NCBI RefSeq assembly: GCF_029478665.1
Contig: NZ_JARPQB010000013.1
Location: forward strand, 62,001 to 126,000
DNA length: 64,000 nucleotides
Origin: Pseudomonas entomophila
GTDB lineage: Bacteria; Pseudomonadota; Gammaproteobacteria; Pseudomonadales; Pseudomonadaceae
Reading direction: 5' to 3'
The notes under the pieces are model-generated. The model was not told where the DNA came from. It was given only the letters and a program-made list of their open reading frames with translations, and did no database searches. This document shows, one piece after another, positions 31,696-41,302 of this stretch. The position numbers and the translations under genes were made by a program. Numbering within the stretch: the stretch's first letter is position 1; each line of letters begins with the position of its first letter.

Positions 31696-33213
31696 TCAAT
31701 CCAGGGGGGCGGGCTGTGGATAACGTGCCTTGCGCTCGAGGTCGTCGAGATCGATGTGGTTGCGCATGTACTGTTGGCTGGCGTCCACCAGGGGTTGGTG
31801 GTCCCAGCTTTTCAGCGTGCCGATGGACAGCGCCTCGGCCACCAGGCGGCGGCGGCGCTGGCTGGCCAGCACCTGCTGGCGCAGGCTGGGGATATCCCAG
31901 CGCTGCTTCGCTTCATCGACAAATGCCTGCAGCAGCGCCTGGTGGTCCGGGCTGCCGGTGAGGTTCTCCCGCTCGTGCGGGTCGCGGCTCAGGTCGTAGA
32001 GTAAACAGGGGTCGTCCTCGCTGTACACGAACTTGTAGGCGCCGCGGCGGATCATCATCAGCGGGCCGACGGTGCCTTCGGCCATGTATTCACCGATCAC
32101 CTCATCATGACCGCCCTGCCCTCGCAGATGGGCGAGCAGTGAGCGGCCGTCCAGGTGCAGGTCTTTATCCACAGCGCCGCCGGCCAGTTCGACCAGGGTC
32201 GGCAGCAGGTCGCAGGTGGATACACTGGCGCCGACTCGCGTGGGTGCGAAGCGCTTGGGCGCGTGGATCAGCAGCGGTACCCGCGCCGACATCTCGAACC
32301 AGTGCATCTTGTACCAGAGCCCTCGCTCACCGAGCATGTCGCCGTGGTCGCCGGAGAAGACGATCAGGGTGTCGTCGGTGAGGCCGCAGTCTTCCAGCGT
32401 CTGCAGAAGCTGGCCGATGTTGTCGTCGATGTAGCTGCAGGCACCGAAGTAGGCGCGGCGGGCGTCGCGGATCTTGTTCTCGGGCAGGGGCTTGTCCCAC
32501 AGGTCGTAGACCTTGAGCAGGCGTTGCGAATGCGGGTCTTGCTGGTCCTGGCCGATCACGTCGCGGGGCAGCGGGATATCCACCGCCTCGTAGAGGTCCC
32601 AGTAGCGTCTGGGGATGGTGTACGGATCGTGCGGGTGGGTCATCGACACGGTCAGGCAGAACGGCCGGCCATCGCCTTCGCGCACATGGTCATAGAGGTA
32701 TTGGCGCGCCTTGAACACCACCTCCTCGTCGAAATCCAGCTGGTTGGTGCGCACGCAGGGGCCGGCCTGCAACACCGAGGACATGTTGTGGTACCAGCTC
32801 GGGCGCTCGTCCGGCGCATCCCAATTTACCGCCCAGCCGTAGTCGGCCGGGTAGATGTCGCTGGTCAGGCGCTCCTCGTAGCCATGCAGCTGGTCCGGGC
32901 CGCAGAAGTGCATCTTGCCCGAGAGCGCGGTGCGGTAGCCGAGACGGCGCAGGTAGTGGGCGTAGGTCGGGATGTCGGCGGGGAAGTCGGCGGCATTGTC
33001 GTAGGCGCCGATACGGCTGGGCAATTGACCGCTGACCAGGGTGAAGCGCGAGGGCGCGCACAGCGGGCTGTTGCAGTAGGCGGAGTCGAACACCACGGCC
33101 TGCTCGGCGAGGCGCGCCAGGTTGGGCATCCTGATCGGCGACGGGGAGTAGATCGGCAACAGCGGCGCGGCCATCTGGTCGGCCATGATGAACAGGATGT
33201 TGGGTTGCTTCAT
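31696..33213 (-). CDS. betC: Choline-sulfatase
   Basis: BetC hydrolyses choline-O-sulfate to choline and sulfate. The 505-residue alkaline-phosphatase-fold protein begins MKQPNILFIMADQM, has the sulfatase signature CAPSR at 52-56, whose Cys52 would become formylglycine, and a metal site in FSGDHGDMLGERGLWYKMHW. The ATG is at 33213; the longer open frame overlaps the divergent LysR gene. It forms an operon with choX. Confidence 0.95.
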   Translation of the reverse strand: MKQPNILFIMADQMAAPLLPIYSPSPIRMPNLARLAEQAVVFDSAYCNSPLCAPSRFTLVSGQLPSRIGAYDNAADFPADIPTYAHYLRRLGYRTALSGKMHFCGPDQLHGYEERLTSDIYPADYGWAVNWDAPDERPSWYHNMSSVLQAGPCVRTNQLDFDEEVVFKARQYLYDHVREGDGRPFCLTVSMTHPHDPYTIPRRYWDLYEAVDIPLPRDVIGQDQQDPHSQRLLKVYDLWDKPLPENKIRDARRAYFGACSYIDDNIGQLLQTLEDCGLTDDTLIVFSGDHGDMLGERGLWYKMHWFEMSARVPLLIHAPKRFAPTRVGASVSTCDLLPTLVELAGGAVDKDLHLDGRSLLAHLRGQGGHDEVIGEYMAEGTVGPLMMIRRGAYKFVYSEDDPCLLYDLSRDPHERENLTGSPDHQALLQAFVDEAKQRWDIPSLRQQVLASQRRRRLVAEALSIGTLKSWDHQPLVDASQQYMRNHIDLDDLERKARYPQPAPLD

Positions 33214-33267
33214 GGTGCCCTTCCATCGTCGAGGATTATGGTGAACGCTTGCAATCCAGCATGGTGC

Positions 33268-33276
33268 TGTGGATAA
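33268..33276 (-). other. DnaA box in the betC/LysR divergent spacer
   Basis: A perfect TTATCCACA on the minus strand in the 109-bp spacer. Next to it GTGGG-TAAAG-CCCAC (33277-33291) is a small inverted repeat that could be a regulator site. Confidence 0.5.
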
Positions 33277-33322
33277 GGTGGGTAAAGCCCACGTCGGGCA
33301 ATGACTGGGATTAGCCAAGCTT

Positions 33323-34219
33323 ATGTTTGAGCACCTTGCCGACCTGTCCCTCGATGCCTTGCGGGTGTTCGAGGCCGCCGCACGTCTGCGCGGCTTTACC
33401 GCTGCCGCCGTGGAGCTGGGCACCACGCAGCCGGCGGTGAGCCAGCAGGTGAAACGCCTGGAGGTGCGACTGGGGACGCGGTTGTTCGACCGGATCTACC
33501 GGGGCATCGAACTGACCGAAGCGGGCCAACTGCTGTTCGAACAGGTGCATCAAGGGTTGCAGGCCATGGACGAGGGTGTTGCCCAGGCCAGTGGTCGTGG
33601 GCAACGCGAGGTGTTGCAGGTGGCCACCGACTTTGCCTTCGCGGCGTTCTGGCTGATGCCGCGCTTGCAGCGCTTTCACGAGGCCAATCCACAGGTGGAT
33701 GTGAGCCTGGTCACCGGCGAGCGCAGCCAGGGGATGTTGCGCCCGGACATCGATGTGGCGGTGCTGTTTGGCGATGGGCGCTTCCATCAGGGCGAGAGTC
33801 GCTGGTTGTTCGACGAGGAGGTCTTTCCGGTCTGCAGCCCACGGCTGACTCATGGCAAACCCTTGTCAGCCGTGGCTTTGCAACGATTGCCGTTGCTTCA
33901 CCTCAAGGGCGAGCAGGCCAGTCGTTGGTTCGACTGGGCGGGGGTGTTTCGTGGTCTTGGCGTGGACAGCCCTCCTCCGTCCGGGCAACTGCGATTCGAT
34001 AACTACACGCTGCTGATTCAGGCTGCGATTGCTGGGCAAGGGGTGGCGATTGGCTGGGCGCACCTGGTTGATGGGCTGGTCGAGCAAGGGTTGTTGTGTC
34101 GGCCTATGGAAGGCAGTTTGCGGTCGGAGCGCGGGTATTACGTGGTGCTGCCGCCACGCAAACGGCGCGGGGCGCTGATCCAGCGGTTCGTGGATTGGCT
34201 GGAGGGGGAGCGCCTGTAG
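33323..34219 (+). CDS. LysR regulator, choline-sulfate utilisation type
   Basis: The 298-residue protein has the N-terminal helix-turn-helix (FEAAARLRGFTAAAVELGTT, QPAVSQQVKRLEVRLG) and an effector domain. It is divergent from betC, the position of the known choline-sulfate regulator family. The inducer is presumably choline-O-sulfate or choline. Its stop codon TAG is formed by the first bases of a REP element (CTGTAGGAGC). Confidence 0.88.
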   Translation: MFEHLADLSLDALRVFEAAARLRGFTAAAVELGTTQPAVSQQVKRLEVRLGTRLFDRIYRGIELTEAGQLLFEQVHQGLQAMDEGVAQASGRGQREVLQVATDFAFAAFWLMPRLQRFHEANPQVDVSLVTGERSQGMLRPDIDVAVLFGDGRFHQGESRWLFDEEVFPVCSPRLTHGKPLSAVALQRLPLLHLKGEQASRWFDWAGVFRGLGVDSPPPSGQLRFDNYTLLIQAAIAGQGVAIGWAHLVDGLVEQGLLCRPMEGSLRSERGYYVVLPPRKRRGALIQRFVDWLEGERL

Positions 34220-34260
34220 GAGCGGCTTCAGCCGCGAACACCGGCGCAGCCGGTGCCAGG
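34214..34260 (+). repeat. Single REP element overlapping a stop codon
   Basis: CTGTAGGAGCGGCTTCAGCC plus a CACCGGCGCAGCCGGTG hairpin. The TAG at 34217-34219 ends the LysR gene. Confidence 0.88.
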
Positions 34261-34311
34261 CGGGATGGCGTAGACTTCCGGATGTTCGGATTACCGCAAT
34301 CAGGAGCAACC

Positions 34312-34644
34312 GTGCAAAGGATCAAGGGTTATCACGCCCACGTGTACTACGACGCATCGACCATGGAACAGGCCCGCGAGCTGTGCGAAGAGGCGACGCG
34401 GCTGTTCCCCGTGACCATGGGGCGCATGCATCAGAAGCCGGTCGGGCCGCACCCGGACTGGAGCTGCCAGCTGGCCTTCGGGCCGGAAGTGGTCGGCGTG
34501 GTGCTGCCGTGGCTGGCGTTGTATCGCAAGGGGCTGGTGGTGTTCCTGCACCCGGAAACCGGGGATGAGCTGGCGGATCACCGCGATCATGCGATCTGGA
34601 TGGGGGCGATCAGGCCGTTGGACCTATCGATATTCGAAGGTTAG
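34312..34644 (+). CDS. DOPA 4,5-dioxygenase family protein
   Basis: The 110-residue protein has the paired-histidine layout of small aromatic ring-cleaving dioxygenases: GYHAHVYYD near the start, HPDWSCQLAFGP in the middle and VFLHPETGDELADHRDH near the end. The substrate is unknown. The GTG at 34312 has AGGAG five bases upstream; an in-frame ATG at 34282 lacks this. Confidence 0.78.
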   Translation: MQRIKGYHAHVYYDASTMEQARELCEEATRLFPVTMGRMHQKPVGPHPDWSCQLAFGPEVVGVVLPWLALYRKGLVVFLHPETGDELADHRDHAIWMGAIRPLDLSIFEG

Positions 34645-34663
34645 GTTGCGCCGGCTGACGTTG

Positions 34664-34731
34664 TTCGCCGGCAAGGCCGGCTCCTACAAGGGATCGTCGT
34701 ATAACCTGTAGGAGCCGGCCTTGCCGGCGAA
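34664..34731. repeat. Inverted REP pair
   Basis: Perfect 25-bp arms with a GCCGGC stem, separated by 18 bp. It lies between two convergent genes, the dioxygenase-like gene and trpA. Confidence 0.92.
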
Positions 34732-34745
34732 CAAGGCGACGCGGA

Positions 34746-35555
34746 TCAGGCCCGGGCGGCGCGCACGCCTTCAGCCAGCGCCGAGCACAGGCTCAGCACA
34801 TCTTTCACCGCATGACCGGCATCCTTGGCCTGGGCGATCTTGTCGACCAGCGCCGAACCGACCACTACGCCATCGGCCAGACGTGCAATAGCCGCTGCCT
34901 GCTCCGGCGTACGAATACCGAAACCAACGCTGATCGGCAGGTCGGTATGTCGGCGCAGACGGGCAATGGCCTCGGTCACATGCTCGGTAGTCGCCGAACC
35001 CGCGCCCGTCACACCCGCCACCGACACGTAGTAGACGAACCCGGAGCTGCGCTCCAGCACACGCGGCAGGCGCGCGTCGTCGGTGGTCGGGGTGGTCAGG
35101 CGGATGAAGTCGATGCCCGCGGCCTGGGCCGGGGTGGCCAGCTCGGCATCGTGCTCCGGTGGCAGGTCGACGATGATCAGGCCATCGACGCCCGCCTCTT
35201 TCGCCTCGGTGACGAACTGCGCCACACCGAAACGGTGGATCGGGTTGTAGTAACCCATCAGCACGATTGGCGTGGTCTGGTTATCCACACGGAATTCGCG
35301 AACCATCTGCAGGGTCTTGGCCAGGGTCTGGCCGGCTTCCAGGGCGCGCAGGGTGGCGAGCTGGATGGCCACGCCGTCGGCCATCGGGTCGGTGAACGGC
35401 ATGCCCAGTTCGATCACATCGGCACCGGCGGCCGGCAGGCCCTTGAGGATCTCCAGCGAGGCGTCGTAGCCCGGGTCGCCAGCGGTGACGAAGGTGACCA
35501 GGGCGGAGCGGCCTTCGGCCTTGAGTTCGGCGAAGCGTTGTTCGAGACGGCTCAT
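34746..35555 (-). CDS. trpA: Tryptophan synthase alpha subunit
   Basis: TrpA cleaves indole-3-glycerol phosphate and passes indole to TrpB. The 269 residues carry the catalytic Glu in [13 protein letters not shown] (about 48-60) and the Asp of the IIVDLPPE loop. The ATG overlaps the trpB stop by 4 nt. Confidence 0.98.
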   Translation of the reverse strand: MSRLEQRFAELKAEGRSALVTFVTAGDPGYDASLEILKGLPAAGADVIELGMPFTDPMADGVAIQLATLRALEAGQTLAKTLQMVREFRVDNQTTPIVLMGYYNPIHRFGVAQFVTEAKEAGVDGLIIVDLPPEHDAELATPAQAAGIDFIRLTTPTTDDARLPRVLERSSGFVYYVSVAGVTGAGSATTEHVTEAIARLRRHTDLPISVGFGIRTPEQAAAIARLADGVVVGSALVDKIAQAKDAGHAVKDVLSLCSALAEGVRAARA

Positions 35556-36769
35556 GCCTGTTTCTCCTGGGCGGCCATGTGGTTCATCACGGTTTGCATG
35601 TCCTTGTCGCCGCGACCGGACAGGCAGATCACCATCAGGTGGTCCTTGGGCAGCTTCGGCGCGCGCTTGATCGCCTCGGCCAGGGCGTGAGAGCTCTCCA
35701 GCGCCGGGATGATGCCTTCCAGGCGGCAGGTGGCGTGGAAGGCGTCCAGGGCCTCGTCGTCGGTGATGCTGACGTACTCCACGCGCTTCACTTCATGCAG
35801 GTAGGCGTGCTCCGGGCCGATGCCGGGGTAGTCCAGGCCTGCGGAGATCGAGTGGGCGTCGGTGATCTGGCCGTCGTCGTCCTGCAGCAGGTAGGTGCGG
35901 TTGCCGTGCAGCACGCCCGGTACGCCGCCGTTGAGGCTGGCCGCGTGCTTGTCGGTGTGCACGCCGTGGCCGCCGGCTTCGACACCGATGATCTGCACGC
36001 TCTGGTCATCGAGGAAGTCGTGGAACAGGCCCATGGCGTTGGAGCCGCCGCCGACGCAGGCGATCAGGCTGTCGGGCAGGCGCCCTTCCTTCTCCTGCAA
36101 CTGGGCGCGGGTTTCCTTGCCGATGATCGACTGGAAGTCGCGGACCATCGCCGGGTAAGGGTGCGGGCCGGCCACGGTGCCGATCAGGTAGAAGGTGTCG
36201 TCGACGTTGGTGACCCAGTCGCGCAGGGCCTCGTTCATGGCGTCCTTGAGTGTGCCGGTACCGGCGGTGACCGGGACGATCTCGGCCCCCAGCAGCTTCA
36301 TGCGGAACACGTTGGCCTGCTGGCGCTCGATGTCGGTGGCGCCCATGTAGATCACGCAGGGCAGGCCGAAGCGCGCGGCGACGGTGGCGGTGGCCACGCC
36401 GTGCATGCCGGCGCCGGTCTCGGCGATCAGGCGTTTCTTGCCCATGCGCTTGGCCAGCAGCACCTGGCCGATGCAGTTGTTCACCTTGTGCGCGCCGGTG
36501 TGGTTGAGTTCTTCACGCTTGAAGAAGATCTTCGCGCCGCCGCAGTGCTCGGTCAGGCGCTCGGCGAAGTACAGCGGGTTGGGGCGGCCGATGTAGTCGC
36601 GCTGGAAGTAGGCGAGTTCTTCGAGGAACTTGGGGTCGGCCTTGGCGGCTTCGTATTCGCGGGCAAGGTCGAGCACCAGGGGCATCAGGGTTTCGGCCAC
36701 GTAGCGGCCGCCGAACGAGCCGAACAGGCCGTTGGCATCGGGGCCGGCGCGGTATTGGGTCTGGGTCAT
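35552..36769 (-). CDS. trpB: Tryptophan synthase beta subunit
   Basis: TrpB condenses indole with serine using PLP. The 405-residue protein has the PLP lysine motif [12 protein letters not shown] (Lys about 95) and the phosphate loop [10 protein letters not shown]. It is the first gene of trpBA and is divergent from trpI, the classical Pseudomonas arrangement in which TrpI with indoleglycerol phosphate activates trpBA. Confidence 0.98.
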   Translation of the reverse strand: MTQTQYRAGPDANGLFGSFGGRYVAETLMPLVLDLAREYEAAKADPKFLEELAYFQRDYIGRPNPLYFAERLTEHCGGAKIFFKREELNHTGAHKVNNCIGQVLLAKRMGKKRLIAETGAGMHGVATATVAARFGLPCVIYMGATDIERQQANVFRMKLLGAEIVPVTAGTGTLKDAMNEALRDWVTNVDDTFYLIGTVAGPHPYPAMVRDFQSIIGKETRAQLQEKEGRLPDSLIACVGGGSNAMGLFHDFLDDQSVQIIGVEAGGHGVHTDKHAASLNGGVPGVLHGNRTYLLQDDDGQITDAHSISAGLDYPGIGPEHAYLHEVKRVEYVSITDDEALDAFHATCRLEGIIPALESSHALAEAIKRAPKLPKDHLMVICLSGRGDKDMQTVMNHMAAQEKQA

Positions 36770-36879
36770 GGGGCGCTCCAGGGCGTATTGGATGAGTGAT
36801 GGGCTTTACTCTAACCACGACACGGCTGGCTGAAAACCGATAAGATTGCGCAAACCTGTCAGGAAAACTCACAAGTCAA
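36770..36879. promoter_or_regulatory. trpB/trpI divergent promoter region
   Basis: The 110-bp spacer is more AT-rich than its flanks, and by established knowledge holds the TrpI operator and the trpBA promoter. I could not fix the exact TrpI boxes by eye. Confidence 0.6.
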
Positions 36880-37776
36880 ATGGCCCAGGACCTTCCTCCC
36901 CTCAACGCCCTGCGGGCCTTCGAGGCAACTGCCCGGCTCAATAGCGTCAGCCAGGCGGCCGAGGCGCTTCATGTTACCCACGGTGCCGTCAGCCGACAGA
37001 TCAAGGTGCTCGAGGAGCATCTGGGCGTGGCGCTGTTCGTCAAGGAAGGCCGTGGCCTCAAACTCACAGATGCCGGTGTACGCCTGCGCGATGCGAGCTT
37101 CGAAGCGTTCGATCGTTTGCGCAGTGTCTGCACCGAGCTTTCCCGCGACGCTGACGAAGCGCCGTTCGTGCTTGGTTGCTCCGGCAGCCTGCTGGCGCGT
37201 TGGTTCATCCCGCGCCTGGGACGTTTGAAAGCCGACCTGCCAGAGCTGCGCCTGCACTTGTCAGCGGGCGAAGGCGATCTCGATCCTCGCCGCCCGGGGC
37301 TGGATGCCCTGCTGGTGTATGCCGAGCCGCCCTGGCCGGCGGACATGCAGGTGCATGTACTTGCCGAAGAGCGAATCGGCCCGGTGATGAGCCCGCACTT
37401 TGAAGGCTTCGATCGTTTGAAAGCCGCGCCAGCCGTGGCTTTGCAACGAGAGGCGGTGCTCCACACCACCTCGCGTCCACAGGCCTGGCCGACCTGGGCG
37501 CAGCAGCATGGCATGGCGCCCGGCGCGCTGAGTTATGGCCAGGCATTCGAGCACCTGTACTACCTGCTGGAGGCGGCAGTGGCGGGGCTTGGCGTGGCCA
37601 TCGCGCCGCAACCGCTGGTGGCGGACGACCTGAACGCCGGACGGCTGGCCGCGCCGTGGGGGTTCTCCCCCACCCGCGCGGCGCTGGCCTTGTGGGTACC
37701 TCGACGCGCCGCCGACGGGCGCGCCGAGCAGTTGGCGCAGTGGCTGCGCCGGGAGTTGCAGCAACAGGCGGGCTAG
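36880..37776 (+). CDS. trpI: LysR-type tryptophan synthase activator TrpI
   Basis: The 298-residue LysR protein ([39 protein letters not shown]) lies divergent from trpBA, as trpI does in P. aeruginosa and P. putida. It activates trpBA in response to indole-3-glycerol phosphate. Its stop overlaps the convergent DUF883 gene by 4 nt. Confidence 0.95.
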   Translation: MAQDLPPLNALRAFEATARLNSVSQAAEALHVTHGAVSRQIKVLEEHLGVALFVKEGRGLKLTDAGVRLRDASFEAFDRLRSVCTELSRDADEAPFVLGCSGSLLARWFIPRLGRLKADLPELRLHLSAGEGDLDPRRPGLDALLVYAEPPWPADMQVHVLAEERIGPVMSPHFEGFDRLKAAPAVALQREAVLHTTSRPQAWPTWAQQHGMAPGALSYGQAFEHLYYLLEAAVAGLGVAIAPQPLVADDLNAGRLAAPWGFSPTRAALALWVPRRAADGRAEQLAQWLRRELQQQAG

Positions 37777-38096
37777 TCGCGGCGGCACATCAGGTAGGCG
37801 GCCAGCAGGCCCAAGGCGCCGATGGCCACGCCAGCGGTGGTCCAGGGGTGTTGCTGGGCGTAATCGCGGGTGGCGACGCCGGTCTGGCGGGTGCGGGTCT
37901 TTACCTCCGAGTAGGCATCGCCGAGCAGGCTGCGCGAATGCTTGAGGGCGTTCTCTGCATTGCCGCGCAGTGCCTTCATGGTCTTGTGGGACTCCTCCGA
38001 GGCATCGTGCTTGAGGTGTTCCAGCGTCTTGAGCAGGCTCTCGATCTCCGCTTCCATGCTTTCCAGCGAGGCTTTGCGCAGCGAGTTGTGGGCCAT
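37773..38096 (-). CDS. DUF883 (ElaB/YqjD-like) inner-membrane protein
   Basis: The 107-residue protein has a long charged helical region (residues about 1-80) and one C-terminal membrane segment [17 protein letters not shown] ending in MCRRD. ElaB/YqjD proteins anchor ribosomes to the membrane in stationary phase in E. coli. The ATG at 38096 is chosen; the open frame runs on upstream without similarity. Confidence 0.88.
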   Translation of the reverse strand: MAHNSLRKASLESMEAEIESLLKTLEHLKHDASEESHKTMKALRGNAENALKHSRSLLGDAYSEVKTRTRQTGVATRDYAQQHPWTTAGVAIGALGLLAAYLMCRRD

Positions 38097-38213
38097 GGTG
38101 ACTCTCCTTCGCGGTGGTGGGCTGTAAGAGTTGCGACTGCGCAGGCCGGCGAAAGTGCGATCGGATTTTGCGCTGCTAGGCTCAGTTGACACTTCACCGT
38201 TAGGAGAACACTG

Positions 38214-38429
38214 ATGTCCGATCATCACACCTACAAGAAGATCGAGCTGGTCGGGTCCTCGCCCACCAGCATCGAAGAGGCGATCAACAATGCCCTGGCC
38301 GAGGCCGGCAAGAGCATCAAGCACCTGGAGTGGTTCGAGGTAGTCGATACCCGTGGGCATATCCGCGACAACAAGGCCGCGCACTTCCAGGTGACGCTGA
38401 AAGTCGGGTTCCGCATCGCCAACAGCTGA
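38214..38429 (+). CDS. Dodecin flavoprotein
   Basis: The 71-residue protein matches dodecin: [21 protein letters not shown] and the flavin-stacking Trp in [14 protein letters not shown]. Twelve copies form a shell that stores flavin or CoA. It diverges from the DUF883 gene and has its own terminator. Confidence 0.93.
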   Translation: MSDHHTYKKIELVGSSPTSIEEAINNALAEAGKSIKHLEWFEVVDTRGHIRDNKAAHFQVTLKVGFRIANS

Positions 38430-38479
38430 AACGAAGCTGGGCTAGGCTTGCCCGGCCGTATCGGGTAATCAAGGTTCCA

Positions 38480-38503
38480 GGGCGCGGGCTTCGCGCCCTT
38501 TTC
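38480..38503 (+). terminator. Rho-independent terminator after dodecin
   Basis: GGGCGCG - GGCTT - CGCGCCC followed by TTTTC. It separates the dodecin gene from the DUF1161 gene 30 bp on. Confidence 0.85.
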
Positions 38504-38532
38504 GTCTTTGATCTGTACAAGGAAAGTGATCG

Positions 38533-38754
38533 ATGAAGAAGTTGATGCTGGCTGTGGGGCTGATGGTGTTGGCCGGTGGCGCGATGGCGGCGGGCAAGCC
38601 GTGCGAGGAACTCAAGGCGGAGATTGCAGCGAAGCTGGATGCCAAGGGTGTGAAGGGTTACACGCTGGAGATCGTCAAGAAGGGCGACCCGGCGGGCAAG
38701 GTGGTGGGGACCTGCGAGGCTGGGGCCAAGGAGATTGTCTACCGGCGTGGTTGA
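38533..38754 (+). CDS. DUF1161 periplasmic protein (first copy)
   Basis: The 73-residue protein has a Sec signal peptide (cleavage after AMAA, about residue 20) and the DUF1161 core KPCEELKAEI, YTLEIVKKGD and VVGTCEAG, with two cysteines likely to form a disulfide. Function is unknown. A paralogue lies at 40042-40275. Confidence 0.85.
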   Translation: MKKLMLAVGLMVLAGGAMAAGKPCEELKAEIAAKLDAKGVKGYTLEIVKKGDPAGKVVGTCEAGAKEIVYRRG

Positions 38755-38766
38755 TGCGGTGGATTC

Positions 38767-38888
38767 TTCGCGGCTAAAGCCTCCTACAACAACACTGCCG
38801 TCTGTAGGAGCGGCTTTAGCCGCGAAGCAAGCGACGCGGTGATTGGCACCGGCTACGCCGGTGTTCGCGGCTGAAGCCGCTCCTACAG
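38767..38888. repeat. Triple REP cluster
   Basis: Three units: a slightly shortened one (38767-38788, missing two bases), a full inverted partner (38812-38825), and a third with a CACCGGCTACGCCGGTG centre ending at 38888. Its last bases form the stop codon of the monooxygenase gene on the minus strand. Confidence 0.88.
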
Positions 38889-39878
38889 GGCCTGCGCCAT
38901 CAGCTCATAGGACCTGACCCGGTCGGCATGCTCGTACAGGTCGCTGGTGAAGATCAGCTCGTCCGCACCGGTCTGCTCCAGCAACACTTCCACTTTTGCC
39001 CGCACCTTCTGCGGGCTGCCAATCATCGCCAGCCCCAGGAAGCTGCTCACCGCATCGCGCTCATGGGGCAGCCACAATCCATTCATGCTCTCGACCGGCG
39101 GGCGCTGCATCAGGCTCTGGCCACGGATCAGCGCGAGGATGCGCTGGTACACCGAGGTCGCCAGGTACTCGGCTTTCTCGTCGGTCTCGGCCACCACCAT
39201 GGGGATGCCAAGCATCACGTAGGGCTTGTCCAGCGTCGTCGAGGGTTTGAAGTGGTCGCGGTAGATGCGGATCGCCTCATGCATGTAGCGCGGCGCGAAG
39301 TGCGAGGCGAAGGCATAGGGCATGCCGCGCATGCCGGCCAGTTGGGCGCTGAACAGGCTGGAGCCGAGCAGCCACATTGGCACTTCGGTGTCGTGGCCGG
39401 GCACTGCGATGACTTTCTGGTCGTCGGTACGCGGCCCGAGGTAACGCGACAGTTCTTCCACATCGTCCGGGAAGTCGTCGGCGCTGCCGGAGCGCTCGCG
39501 GCGCAGGGCACGGGCGGTCATCTGGTCGGAGCCGGGGGCACGGCCCAGGCCCAGGTCGATACGGCCTGGATAAAGGCTGGCCAGGGTGCCGAACTGCTCG
39601 GCGATCACCAACGGCGCATGGTTGGGCAGCATCACCCCGCCGGAGCCGATGCGAATCGTCGAGGTGCCACCGGCCAGGTAGCCGATCAGCACGGCAGTGG
39701 CGGAGCTGGCGATGCCGTCCATGTTGTGGTGTTCGGCCACCCAGAAGCGGTTGTAACCGAAACGCTCGACATGCTGTGCCAGGTCCAGCGAGTTGCGCAG
39801 CGACTGCGCCGGGCTGCCGTCGGCGCGCACGGGCACCAGGTCGAGGGTGGATATCTTCAGGTCACGCAGGTGCGTCAT
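38883..39878 (-). CDS. LLM class flavin-dependent monooxygenase (YhbW-like)
   Basis: The 331-residue luciferase-like protein has [16 protein letters not shown] (about 46-61), [22 protein letters not shown] and [10 protein letters not shown], typical of F420/FMN-dependent luciferase-like enzymes. The substrate is unknown. The ATG at 39878 follows a GGAG-like site. The stop TAG is read from the REP sequence CTGTAGGAGC. Confidence 0.87.
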   Translation of the reverse strand: MTHLRDLKISTLDLVPVRADGSPAQSLRNSLDLAQHVERFGYNRFWVAEHHNMDGIASSATAVLIGYLAGGTSTIRIGSGGVMLPNHAPLVIAEQFGTLASLYPGRIDLGLGRAPGSDQMTARALRRERSGSADDFPDDVEELSRYLGPRTDDQKVIAVPGHDTEVPMWLLGSSLFSAQLAGMRGMPYAFASHFAPRYMHEAIRIYRDHFKPSTTLDKPYVMLGIPMVVAETDEKAEYLATSVYQRILALIRGQSLMQRPPVESMNGLWLPHERDAVSSFLGLAMIGSPQKVRAKVEVLLEQTGADELIFTSDLYEHADRVRSYELMAQAL

Positions 39879-40041
39879 TGGAGCCTCCGCAGTAGGTGGT
39901 GGGCCAGGGGCCTTTGGGACTCTGTATGGGCACATTCGAAGGATTCAATGCCTGCGTGCATTTGCCCCGAGGCGCAACGGCGGCGGTTTCCTGTAGTCTA
40001 ACCAGCGTTGGCAGCGTGTCTGCCCTGTCAGGAGCCGTTCC

Positions 40042-40275
40042 ATGATCCGCGTAGCAATCGCCGTGCTGGCATCCCTGCTGGCCACGGCCGCACTGGCCGC
40101 CCCCAAGCCGTGCGAAGAACTGAAGGCCGAGATCGAGGCGAAGATCCAGGCGCGCGGGGTCACCTCCTACACACTGGAGATCGTGCCCAACAGCGAGGTC
40201 AGCGACCCGAACATGGTCGTGGGCAGCTGTGATGGCGGGACGAAGAAGATCATCTACCAGAAGAACGACCGGTAG
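40042..40275 (+). CDS. DUF1161 periplasmic protein (second copy)
   Basis: This 77-residue protein has a signal peptide (cleavage after LAA, about residue 20) and the core KPCEELKAEIEAKIQARGV, YTLEIVPN and VVGSCDGG. It is clearly related to the copy at 38533 and read in the same direction; the monooxygenase gene and a REP cluster lie between them. Confidence 0.85.
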   Translation: MIRVAIAVLASLLATAALAAPKPCEELKAEIEAKIQARGVTSYTLEIVPNSEVSDPNMVVGSCDGGTKKIIYQKNDR

Positions 40276-40280
40276 TCCGG

Positions 40281-40345
40281 TTCGCCGGCAAGGCCGGCTC
40301 CTACAGCTTCTACGCGTTCATGTAGGAGCCGGCCTTGCCGGCGAA
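40281..40345. repeat. Inverted REP pair
   Basis: Two GCCGGC-stem units facing each other over about 15 bp, between the convergent DUF1161 and lipoprotein genes. Confidence 0.9.
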
Positions 40346-40352
40346 TGGGCCT

Positions 40353-40766
40353 TCAAGGAATGCAGAACACCTCGCTCGGTTCATCCACCACCACTTTGCG
40401 ACTGGCGTCGTATAGCAGCACCTGAGGCTGCATCACCGGCGCTCGCGCTTCCAGCCGGTAGCGTTCGCCGGCCTTGAAGTCGTTGAAGCGCACGGTGAGG
40501 TAGCAGGTACGTTCGCTGGGGTCGGTGGTGAACAGGCCGGAGGAGACTTCGAAGTCGAAACGCACCACCAGTTCGTGCTTGCCAGGCGTCACCTGGAAGT
40601 AGCGACCGTCATCCAGGCGCTTGCCATCCAGTCGGTCGGCCATGATGGTGCGGCCAGGGGTGATGGTGTAGAGGTCGACCCAGGCCTTGGACGGGTCGAC
40701 CGGTGGCAAGGGGCTGGCGCAGGCCCCCAGTGCGCTGATGGCGAACAGCATCATGGGCTGGCGCAT
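40353..40766 (-). CDS. Small lipoprotein, copy A of a tandem pair
   Basis: The 137-residue protein has a lipobox ISALGACA (lipidated Cys about 16) and a beta-rich domain (RYFQVTPGKHELVVRFDF, CYLTVRFNDFKAGERYRLEARA). It equals copy B in length and layout. No function is known to me. Confidence 0.8.
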   Translation of the reverse strand: MRQPMMLFAISALGACASPLPPVDPSKAWVDLYTITPGRTIMADRLDGKRLDDGRYFQVTPGKHELVVRFDFEVSSGLFTTDPSERTCYLTVRFNDFKAGERYRLEARAPVMQPQVLLYDASRKVVVDEPSEVFCIP

Positions 40767-40821
40767 GGCGAAACTCCCGCTCGCGGTTCACAGCAAACAA
40801 GCATAGCGCCATTTGCGGGGT

Positions 40822-41235
40822 TCAGCTGCGTTGGCAACCTGCCGGTTCGCCTTGGCCGAGCAGTTTCTGCTGCTGGTCGTAGAGCTTGACCCAGGGGCGG
40901 AAGCCGATGCTGCCCGCCTGCATCTGATAGCGCTGGCCGGCGGTGAAGTCCTTGAACGTCAGGTTGAGCTGGCAATCGCGCCACAGCGGCTCGTCCACCG
41001 CGCCGATGTTGCCGGGCGCGACGGGGAACTGGTAGCGCACGGTCAGCTCGTGATTGCCGGGCTGCACTTCGAAATAACGGGTGTCGGCCCAGTCGCGCTC
41101 GTCCACTTGCACCGCGTGCAGCGAATCGTTGTTGCCTGGGGCCAGGTCGATCCAGGCCTGTTTCGGGTCGGGGTCTGGCAATGTGGAACAGCCTGAAAGC
41201 AGCACGAGCGTGCTGGCGGCAAACAGAGTACGCAT
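40822..41235 (-). CDS. Small lipoprotein, copy B of a tandem pair
   Basis: The 137-residue protein starts MRTLFAASTLVLLSGCS, with lipobox LLSGC (Cys 16), followed by a domain parallel to copy A (RYFEVQPGNHELTVRYQF, CQLNLTFKDFTAGQRYQMQAGS). The ATG at 41235 is preferred because the signal peptide starts there. It is probably transcribed with copy A, 55 bp downstream. Confidence 0.82.
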   Translation of the reverse strand: MRTLFAASTLVLLSGCSTLPDPDPKQAWIDLAPGNNDSLHAVQVDERDWADTRYFEVQPGNHELTVRYQFPVAPGNIGAVDEPLWRDCQLNLTFKDFTAGQRYQMQAGSIGFRPWVKLYDQQQKLLGQGEPAGCQRS

Positions 41236-41302
41236 GGCGAAGCTTCCCCTTGGCGAGATAGTCTTGGTCGCATTCGGCCGACGAGCGAGATAGACAGCCT
41301 CG

